A DNA stretch of 20,646 nt from Bacteroidales bacterium Bact_23 (GTDB lineage: Bacteria > Bacteroidota > Bacteroidia > Bacteroidales > Lentimicrobiaceae): NCBI GenBank assembly GCA_001603685.1, contig LUZO01000128.1, forward strand, positions 1-20,646, read 5' to 3'. The notes beneath the pieces were generated by a model. That model did not search any database and was not told the origin of the DNA. It saw nothing but the letters and a program-made list of their open reading frames with translations. The translations under genes were made by a program, and so were the position numbers. This document shows, piece by piece, positions 15,343 through 20,646 of the stretch. How positions within the stretch are numbered: the stretch's first letter is position 1; every line of letters starts with the position of its first letter.

Positions 15343-16851
15343 ATGGCACTGATTAACTCGTTAATATCGTGGTTTATGAAAAAGCGCATGCATCAGCTTG
15401 AGCTTTTCATGAAGTACCCGCACGATGTTCAGGAAGACTGGTTCAGGCGGCTGATTCAGGCCGGGAGAGATACGGAATGGGGCCGGAAATACGGCTACGG
15501 CAACATTGGCAGTTATCCGGATTTTGCCGCCCGCGTGCCGATAAACGATTACGAAGACCTCAGGCCATACATCGAACGGCTGCGCAGAGGCGAGCAAAAT
15601 ATCCTGTGGAATTCCGACATAAAGTGGTTTGCCAAATCATCCGGAACAACCGGCGGCAAAAGCAAATTCATCCCCGTAAGCCAGGAAGCGCTCGAGGAGT
15701 GCCACTACAAAGGCGGCAAGGATCTGCTGTCCATATACTGCACCAACAATCCCGATACCCGCATTTTTGCCGGCAAAGTTCTGGGAATGGGTGGCACCCA
15801 CTTCCCCGACAATATTGGAACGGGCACAATAGTGGGCGATGTATCCGCCATTCTGATGAAAAATCTGCCCTTCTGGATTGAGCTAATCCGTACCCCCGAC
15901 CTGTCGGTGGCGCTGATGAGCGAATGGGAGCATAAAATCGAGAAGATTGCTGCCGAAACCAGCCGAGAGGATGTTACCAACATTACCGGCGTTCCTTCAT
16001 GGACGCTTGTTTTGCTGAAGCGCATCCTCGAAATCACCGGAAAGCAGAACATCAGGCAGGTGTGGCCCAACCTCGAACTCTTCGTTCACGGGGGCGTCAG
16101 CTTCAGCCCCTACCGTGCTGAGTACGAAAGGCTGATTCCCGGCCCGATGAATTATCTGGAAACCTACAACGCCTCGGAAGGGTTTTTCGGAATTCAGGAC
16201 AGAAACGGCGCCGACGATATGCTGCTGATGCTGGATTACGGCATCTTCTATGAGTTTCAGACGGTTGATGAATCGCTGAAGGGCGAGGCCAGACCGGTTC
16301 AACTCCGGGATGTTGAGCCGGGAGTCAATTACGCCATGATCGTCTCCACCAATGCCGGCCTGTGGCGCTACAGAATCGGCGACACCATTACCTTCACCTC
16401 CACCGATCCGTACAGGATACGGATTACCGGAAGGACTACCAGCTTCATCAATGCCTTCGGTGAGGAGCTTATCGTGGACAATGCCCAGAAAGCACTCGAC
16501 TGCGCCTGTGCGAAGACCGGCGCCGCCATCAGCGAATACACCGCCGGGCCGGTTTATTTCGGCGATTCGGACAGCGGCGCACATGAGTGGCTGATTGAGT
16601 TCAGCAACCCGCCCGACGATCTCCCCTATTTTACCGAAATACTCGACAACGCCCTGAAATCGCTGAACTCGGACTACGAAGCCAAACGGTATCAGAATAT
16701 GGTACTCGGCAAGCCGATTGTGAAGGTGCTTCCGGCGGGTACCTTCTACGAATGGCTGAAACGGAAAAACAAACTCGGCGGACAGCATAAGGTGCCGAGG
16801 CTTTCAAACGACAGAAAATACCTGGAGGAGATCCTGGAAATAACCACTTGA
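15343..16851 (+). CDS. GH3 auxin-responsive promoter family protein (acyl-adenylating enzyme)
   Basis: A 502-residue member of the GH3 branch of the ANL adenylating superfamily. Plant GH3 enzymes join amino acids to jasmonate, auxin or benzoates through an acyl-adenylate. Bacterial members are widespread in Bacteroidota, mostly with unknown substrates. Visible: the phosphate-binding loop SSGTTGGKSKFIPVS at 99-113, the YNASEGFFGIQ region typical of the second nucleotide motif, YRIGDTITF with the ribose-contacting Asp, and a small C-terminal domain starting after ITGRTTSFINAFGEEL. The frame is open further upstream to an ATG at 15106, but that would run through the ispE promoter and start. MALINSLISWFMKKRM matches family N-termini and sits behind a -7 box. 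The next gene follows after 39 bases. Confidence 0.88.
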   Translation: MALINSLISWFMKKRMHQLELFMKYPHDVQEDWFRRLIQAGRDTEWGRKYGYGNIGSYPDFAARVPINDYEDLRPYIERLRRGEQNILWNSDIKWFAKSSGTTGGKSKFIPVSQEALEECHYKGGKDLLSIYCTNNPDTRIFAGKVLGMGGTHFPDNIGTGTIVGDVSAILMKNLPFWIELIRTPDLSVALMSEWEHKIEKIAAETSREDVTNITGVPSWTLVLLKRILEITGKQNIRQVWPNLELFVHGGVSFSPYRAEYERLIPGPMNYLETYNASEGFFGIQDRNGADDMLLMLDYGIFYEFQTVDESLKGEARPVQLRDVEPGVNYAMIVSTNAGLWRYRIGDTITFTSTDPYRIRITGRTTSFINAFGEELIVDNAQKALDCACAKTGAAISEYTAGPVYFGDSDSGAHEWLIEFSNPPDDLPYFTEILDNALKSLNSDYEAKRYQNMVLGKPIVKVLPAGTFYEWLKRKNKLGGQHKVPRLSNDRKYLEEILEITT

Positions 16852-16890
16852 CAGTTTAGTATTAATCATTATATATCAATAACTTACACA

Positions 16891-17505
16891 ATGCACATTG
16901 CCATTGCAGGAAATATCGGTTCAGGAAAAACCACCCTTTGCGGACTGCTCTCCAAACACTTTGGATGGCAGCCCCATTACGAAGATGTGGAAACCAACCC
17001 CTATCTGCCCAGTTTTTACGAAGATATGCAGCGCTGGTCGTTCAATCTGCAGGTCTATTTCCTGAACAGCCGGTTCAGGCAGATTATCGACATCAGGAAC
17101 AGCGGAAAATCGGTGGTTCAGGACAGGACCATCTATGAGGATGCCTACATCTTTGCGCCCAACCTCCACTCGATGAACCTGATGACCACCCGCGACTTTC
17201 AGAATTACGCCTCGCTGTTCGAGCTGATGAGCACCTTCATCAAACCGCCTGATCTGCTGATTTACCTCAGGGCCAGCGTTCCCACCCTGGTAGCTCAGAT
17301 TCAGAAACGCGGCAGGGATTACGAAAGCTCCATCCGCCTCGACTACCTGAAAAGCCTGAACGACCGCTACGAAGCGTGGATCGAAGGGTATAAGCTGGGA
17401 AAACTGCTGATCGTGGAGGTGGACAACCTGAACTTTTCGGAGAAGCCGGAAGACCTGGCCGTTGTCATCGACAAAATCAACGCTGAAATCCATGGCCTCT
17501 TCTGA
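16891..17505 (+). CDS. Deoxynucleoside kinase (dAK/dGK-like)
   Basis: Phosphorylates deoxynucleosides in the salvage pathway. The 204-residue P-loop protein has Walker A GNIGSGKTT at 7-15, the substrate glutamate region YEDVETNPYL (30-39), the catalytic DRT motif at 78-80 (QDRTIYEDAYIF), and the lid motif KRGRDYESSI carrying the arginines. This pattern fits the bacterial deoxyadenosine/deoxyguanosine kinase group rather than thymidine kinase. Which base it prefers cannot be decided by eye. The end overlaps the start of kdsB by 14 bases, which implies co-transcription and possibly coupled translation. Confidence 0.92.
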   Translation: MHIAIAGNIGSGKTTLCGLLSKHFGWQPHYEDVETNPYLPSFYEDMQRWSFNLQVYFLNSRFRQIIDIRNSGKSVVQDRTIYEDAYIFAPNLHSMNLMTTRDFQNYASLFELMSTFIKPPDLLIYLRASVPTLVAQIQKRGRDYESSIRLDYLKSLNDRYEAWIEGYKLGKLLIVEVDNLNFSEKPEDLAVVIDKINAEIHGLF

Positions 17506-18259
17506 TAACGGCTTAAAGGTCATCGGCGTAATTCCCGCCCGCTACGCCTCCACCCGTTTCCCCGGGAAGCCGCTGGTTGAGATCAGCGGCGTTAGCATGA
17601 TTCAGCGGGTTTACCGCCAGGCATCGCTCTGCCGGCGTCTCAGCGCCGTGGTTGTCGCCACCGACGACGAGCGCATCTTCAGCCATGTGGCGGGATTCGG
17701 CGGCAGGGTAATGATGACCGGCAGCCATCATCCCAGCGGCACCGACCGCATTGCCGAAACCATCCGGAAACTGGCCGGAAGCGGTGAGCATTACGACATC
17801 GCCGTGAATATCCAGGGCGACGAACCCTACATCAGACCCGAACAGATTGAGCTGGTTATCAACCTGTTCAACAACCCCGAAACCATGATTGGTACCCTGA
17901 TCAAAGCCATCGGGAAGGCGGAGAATCTGTTTAATCCCAATGTGGTTAAGGTGGTTACGGACAAAGACGGGAAGGCGCTGCTTTTCAGCAGGTCGCCCAT
18001 TCCGCACATCAGGCAGAAGCCGCAGGAAGAGTGGCTCAGCGCATTTGCCTTCCACAAGCATATCGGCATCTATGCCTACCGCACCCATATCCTGGAGGAG
18101 ATCTCCAAACTTCCGCCGGCGCCACCCGAAACGGCGGAATCGCTGGAGCAACTGCGCTGGCTGTGGAATGGCTACAGCATCCATACCGGAGTCACTGATT
18201 TCGAAACCATTGGCATCGACACCCCTGAAGATTTATCAAAACTTACCAACATTGCTTGA
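17492..18259 (+). CDS. kdsB: 3-deoxy-manno-octulosonate cytidylyltransferase (CMP-Kdo synthetase)
   Basis: Activates Kdo with CTP to CMP-Kdo for the LPS inner core, in the cytoplasm. From the ATG at 17492 the protein has 255 residues, near the usual 245-255. The CTP-binding motif PARYASTRFPGKPL is at 15-28, followed by VVVATDDERI, SGTDRIAE, the Mg-binding VNIQGDEPYI and the C-terminal ETIGIDTPEDL. An in-frame ATG at 17462 would add ten residues but lies deeper in the preceding kinase gene, and family proteins begin close to the PARY motif, so 17492 is preferred. The gene shows that the organism makes Kdo-containing LPS, consistent with the LptF/LptG permease. Confidence 0.95.
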   Translation: MASSDNGLKVIGVIPARYASTRFPGKPLVEISGVSMIQRVYRQASLCRRLSAVVVATDDERIFSHVAGFGGRVMMTGSHHPSGTDRIAETIRKLAGSGEHYDIAVNIQGDEPYIRPEQIELVINLFNNPETMIGTLIKAIGKAENLFNPNVVKVVTDKDGKALLFSRSPIPHIRQKPQEEWLSAFAFHKHIGIYAYRTHILEEISKLPPAPPETAESLEQLRWLWNGYSIHTGVTDFETIGIDTPEDLSKLTNIA

Positions 18260-18382
18260 AAAAGCAAAACCTTCACTATATATTAGCGCTCTGTTTCATC
18301 GGAAGGCAAAATCTGCCACGGCGGAAGAGTTATCAGTGATAATCAGCCCGGTAAGCGGGCACTGCGATAGAAAACTGTTGTA

Positions 18383-19333
18383 ATGAATCTCGAAAAATAT
18401 ATCAGCGGCCTGTTGTTTGAGCATGATTGTGTCATCATTCCGGGGTTGGGCGGGTTTATCGCCAACTATTCGCCTGCGGGCATCAATCCCGTTACGCATA
18501 CTTTCACGCCCCCATCGCGGCAGCTGGCATTCAATGCAAGGCTCAGCACCAACGATGGCATTCTGGCCGCGAAAATTGCTTCGGCCGAGCAGGTGTCGTT
18601 CGAAGAGGCGGTCAGAATGATAGAGCGCGAAGTCGCCAGAATCAAGGATATCCTTAACCGCTCGGGCAATTTCAGGTTTGAGGGCATCGGCCACCTGAAC
18701 AGCAACCACGGCAACCGCCTCGATTTTATCCCCGACAACCGGATAAATTACCTCGACGACGCCTTCGGGCTTGCCTCCTTTACCTCGCAGCCGGTAATCC
18801 GCAAACCGGTTACGCCTCTGGCGGTTCCAACCATGCGGAAGCTGCCGCCGGCACTCAGATGGGCCGCCGTTATTCTGCCCATCGCCGCCATCTCCATCTG
18901 GAGCGCCCTGAATACCGGAGGATTGACCCAGCTCAGAAAGAACTACGCCTCACTGCTGCCCTCAAAACCGGAGATGACCATTACGGCACCCGCCGAAACT
19001 GCGGCAACAGAAACCAAAAGCACCGATACCTATACCGTTCAGCCTTCGGAGGTAGCGCCTGAACCTGAGGCAATACCGGAACCGGCAACCATAAACGCGC
19101 AGCCCGACATCTACTTTGTCATTACCGGCGCCTTCAGCATTGAGGAGAATGCCGAAAAGCTGGTCAATGAGCTGATTGCCGAAGGCTACAATGCCACCAT
19201 TGCCGGGCAGAACAACCAGGGGCTGTACCGGGTAAGCATTGCCGGCTTCAGCGATAAGGATCTGGCACTGAGCAAAATGGAAGAGTTCCGTTCCGGCGGT
19301 TACCCGAATGCATGGCTGCTCACCCGCAGATAG
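18383..19333 (+). CDS. HU-CCDC81 domain and SPOR domain membrane protein
   Basis: A 316-residue single-pass protein found in this form in Bacteroidota. Residues 1 to about 125 match the CCDC81-type prokaryotic HU-like domain (MNLEKYISGLLFEHDCVIIPGLGGFIANY at the start, written here only to mark the region as residues 1-29 would be; key core VIIPGLGGFIAN). A hydrophobic helix lies at about 157-176 (ALRWAAVILPIAAISIWSAL). Then comes a Pro/Glu/Thr-rich linker (about 195-240) and a C-terminal SPOR domain (242-316, beginning DIYFVITGAFS), which binds glycan strands stripped of stem peptides at division sites. The HU-like part should face the cytoplasm and SPOR the periplasm. A role in division or in linking the nucleoid to the wall is inferred. 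It sits 123 bases after kdsB; that gap has small hairpins but no clear terminator. Confidence 0.88.
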   Translation: MNLEKYISGLLFEHDCVIIPGLGGFIANYSPAGINPVTHTFTPPSRQLAFNARLSTNDGILAAKIASAEQVSFEEAVRMIEREVARIKDILNRSGNFRFEGIGHLNSNHGNRLDFIPDNRINYLDDAFGLASFTSQPVIRKPVTPLAVPTMRKLPPALRWAAVILPIAAISIWSALNTGGLTQLRKNYASLLPSKPEMTITAPAETAATETKSTDTYTVQPSEVAPEPEAIPEPATINAQPDIYFVITGAFSIEENAEKLVNELIAEGYNATIAGQNNQGLYRVSIAGFSDKDLALSKMEEFRSGGYPNAWLLTRR

Positions 19334-19356
19334 TGCCCGGATTTACTTTCTGTTTG

Positions 19357-19364
19357 TATTTTTG
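19357..19364 (+). promoter_or_regulatory. -7 promoter box of trmB
   Basis: TATTTTTG followed by C matches TAnnTTTG and lies 48-55 bases before the TTG start of trmB, in the short gap after the SPOR gene. No clean -33 element is seen. Confidence 0.45.
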
Positions 19365-19411
19365 CAAAATAAACCTGCGGCACCCACAATGCCGTCAATA
19401 ATCTACTACCA

Positions 19412-20071
19412 TTGAGCAAGGGAAAATTAGAGAAGTTTGCAGAGAATGCCACATTTCCGCACCTGCTTCAGCCCACTTTCGAGGAGCTGAAAAACGGGCA
19501 GTTTGACATGAAAGGCAGGTGGCATGAGTTTTTCGGAAACGACAACCCCATCATCCTTGAACTTGGCTGCGGCAAGGGAGAGTACACCGTGGCCCTGGCG
19601 GAGCGCTATCCCGGAAACAACTACATCGGCATCGACATCAAGGGGGCGAGAATCTGGCGGGGAGCCAAAACCTCATTCGAAAACAACCAGCGGAATGTCG
19701 CCTTTCTGCGGATGCGCATCGATATGATTCTGAATGCGTTTGCCCCGGGCGAAATCCACGGGATATGGATTACCTTCCCGGATCCCCAGCCCGGCAAGGC
19801 GCGCAAACGGCTTACCTCACCCATGTTTCTGAACCGCTACAAACAGCTGCTCAGCCCCGGCAGCATCATCCACCTGAAAACCGATAATCAGCCGTTTTTC
19901 GAGTTCACCCTCGAAACCATAGCCGAAGAACGGCACGAGCTGCTGTTCCACACTTTCGACCTGTACAACAGCAACCTGAACGAGGATGTGATGCTGACCC
20001 AGACTTTCTACGAGAAGATGTTCCTGGCGGAGGGAATTCCCATCAAATATCTGAGATTCAGACTGTCATGA
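19412..20071 (+). CDS. trmB: tRNA (guanine-N7-)-methyltransferase
   Basis: Makes m7G46 in the variable loop of tRNAs using SAM. The 219-residue protein has SAM motif I ELGCGKGEYTVALA starting at residue 50, the acidic GIDIKGARIWRGAK segment, and the family signature around Pro123-Asp124-Pro125 (WITFPDPQPGKARKRL). The start is the TTG at 19412: MSKGKLEKFAENATFPHLL matches the N-termini of Bacteroidota TrmB, and the next in-frame ATG (19508) would delete about 32 conserved residues. The upstream ATG at 19389 is in another frame and opens an eight-codon frame whose TGA overlaps the TTG. The stop overlaps the next start by four bases (ATGA). Confidence 0.93.
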   Translation: MSKGKLEKFAENATFPHLLQPTFEELKNGQFDMKGRWHEFFGNDNPIILELGCGKGEYTVALAERYPGNNYIGIDIKGARIWRGAKTSFENNQRNVAFLRMRIDMILNAFAPGEIHGIWITFPDPQPGKARKRLTSPMFLNRYKQLLSPGSIIHLKTDNQPFFEFTLETIAEERHELLFHTFDLYNSNLNEDVMLTQTFYEKMFLAEGIPIKYLRFRLS

Positions 20072-20421
20072 AACCAATTACACCTGCCTCCGACGCTTCG
20101 TTCTTCGAAAAGGTTTACGAAGTGGTAAAACTGATTCCCTGCGGGCGGGTGACTTCCTACGGAGCCATTGCCGCTTATCTGGGCAGCAGAGGCTCGGCAC
20201 GCATGGTGGGCTGGGCACTGAACGGCTCAAACCGCACCCACGAAGCAATTCCGGCACACCGCGTGGTAAACCGCAACGGCATGCTTACCGGCAAACACCA
20301 CTTCGGCGGGCCCGATGTAATGCAGCAGCTTCTTGAACAGGAGGGCGCCATAATTGAAGAGGATAAAATTCTGAACTTCAAAGAGCTGTTCTGGGATCCG
20401 ATGAGGGAGCTGGAGGGGTAG
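20068..20421 (+). CDS. Alkyltransferase-like protein (MGMT family lacking the acceptor cysteine)
   Basis: A 117-residue single-domain protein with the DNA-binding fold of O6-alkylguanine-DNA alkyltransferases: IPCGRVTSYGAIAAYLG, then SARMVGWALNGSN with the expected arginine finger. The active-site motif PCHRV reads PAHRV: Ala63 stands in place of the alkyl-accepting cysteine. Such proteins (ATL/YbaZ type) bind O6-alkylguanine tightly without repairing it and hand the site to nucleotide excision repair. That role is from family knowledge. There is no N-terminal Ada domain. The ATG overlaps the trmB stop by four bases, so expression is coupled. The gene ends with two consecutive in-frame TAG codons. 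Confidence 0.9.
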   Translation: MKPITPASDASFFEKVYEVVKLIPCGRVTSYGAIAAYLGSRGSARMVGWALNGSNRTHEAIPAHRVVNRNGMLTGKHHFGGPDVMQQLLEQEGAIIEEDKILNFKELFWDPMRELEG

Positions 20422-20424
20422 TAG

Positions 20425-20565
20425 GAAGTAAACAAAAAGGAGAATGTCGCAGCAATTTCTATCGCATCTGCTCTATTAAAAGAGATAAAAGAAAAATTAA
20501 GTTCTGCTAACATTTGGCAGTTCAGCCGCCCCGGGGCGTCACTTTGGAATTTTTGTCCGGGGTAG
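20425..20565 (+). pseudogene. Start-less protein-like reading frame (possible gene remnant)
   Basis: Directly after the double TAG that ends the alkyltransferase-like gene, the same frame stays open for 46 codons to TAG at 20563. It contains ENVAAISIASALLKEIKEKL followed by SSANIWQFSRPG. An alanine-rich amphipathic helix and then a Trp-containing tail look like a genuine protein end, but there is no ATG, GTG or TTG to start it. It faintly recalls the C-terminal tails of OadG-like decarboxylase subunits, which is only an impression. It could be the 3' relic of a deleted gene or chance; a sequencing-error origin is unlikely because two stops precede it. Confidence 0.3.
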
Positions 20566-20646
20566 TTTGCTATTGGCAGATTTTCAGGCCTTTAATAATA
20601 TTAAAAAATAAAACCAACTCTGGTAAAAGGAGCCGGTCTTATCAGA
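20566..20646. other. Terminal non-coding stretch
   Basis: An AT-rich run (TTTAATAATATTAAAAAATAAAA) cut here to its character: no start codon, stem-loop or promoter could be supported in these 81 bases. A frame open from about 20510 to the window edge exists, but it has no start codon and an unconvincing composition. Confidence 0.4.

Noticed and set aside
17462..17491. A ten-codon longer start for kdsB.
   Set aside because: It lies deeper within the preceding kinase gene, and family proteins begin nearer to the PARYASTRFPGK motif.
18260..18382. Small hairpins (GCCCG/CGGGC and TTATC/GATAA) after kdsB as a terminator.
   Set aside because: Neither stem is followed by a U run, and the stems are only five base pairs.
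20527..20538. A 12-base GC palindrome CGCCCCGGGGCG as a terminator or origin element.
   Set aside because: There is no hairpin loop or U tract, and it falls within the start-less protein-like frame, so it may simply be codons.
1..20646. CRISPR arrays, tRNA or rRNA genes, insertion sequences and phage genes.
   Set aside because: No regularly spaced repeats, tRNA-like cloverleaf, rRNA sequence, transposase or integrase could be found by eye on either strand.

Overview
The window reads as an ordinary stretch of chromosome from a Bacteroidota bacterium, most likely in or near Bacteroidales. Four things point there. Start codons lack strong Shine-Dalgarno sequences. Several genes sit behind a TAnnTTTG box, the Bacteroidota -7 promoter element. 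The gene content is typical: a CCDC81-type HU domain fused to SPOR, a GH3-family protein, a long-form urocanase, and a Tgt without zinc cysteines next to an LptF/LptG permease. Coding DNA is moderately GC-rich, while the gene-free gaps are clearly AT-richer. I find no rRNA, tRNA, CRISPR array, transposase, phage gene or plasmid gene.

Layout. Bases 1-310 hold a dispersed-repeat-like stretch and the terminator of hutU. hutU (urocanase, minus strand) fills 311-2317. Going rightward from a 302-base divergent gap are two tandem group II PLP decarboxylases (2620-5491), a SAM methyltransferase (5588-6193), and a translationally coupled pair of Sfp-type phosphopantetheinyl transferase and patatin-like hydrolase (6259-7829). 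These converge on a minus-strand pair, a family 2 glycosyltransferase overlapping an ECF sigma factor (9560 down to 7840). A 710-base gap (9561-10270) has no intact gene, but carries a perfect 19-bp palindrome with an extra half-site and a short decayed-looking reading frame. Then come tgt and an LptF/LptG permease (plus), converging on a phosphoethanolamine-transferase-like sulfatase-fold protein and ispE (both minus). From 15343 to the end everything is on the plus strand: GH3 protein, deoxynucleoside kinase, kdsB, HU-SPOR protein, trmB, an alkyltransferase-like protein, and a start-less reading frame in the last 225 bases.

How it fits together. Several genes serve the Gram-negative envelope: kdsB (Kdo activation), the LptF/LptG permease (LPS export), the phosphoethanolamine-transferase-like enzyme (probable surface glycolipid decoration), the membrane glycosyltransferase and the SPOR protein (peptidoglycan binding). 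tgt and trmB modify tRNA, ispE makes isoprenoid precursors, and the deoxynucleoside kinase salvages nucleosides. hutU and the two decarboxylases all act on amino acids or their products but are divergently transcribed, so a shared pathway is only a guess.

No clear new multi-gene system stands out. The observations most worth following up are the orphan operator-like palindrome with its decayed frame, the coupled glycosyltransferase/ECF sigma pair with no anti-sigma gene beside it, the coupled PPTase/patatin pair, and the zinc-less Tgt.
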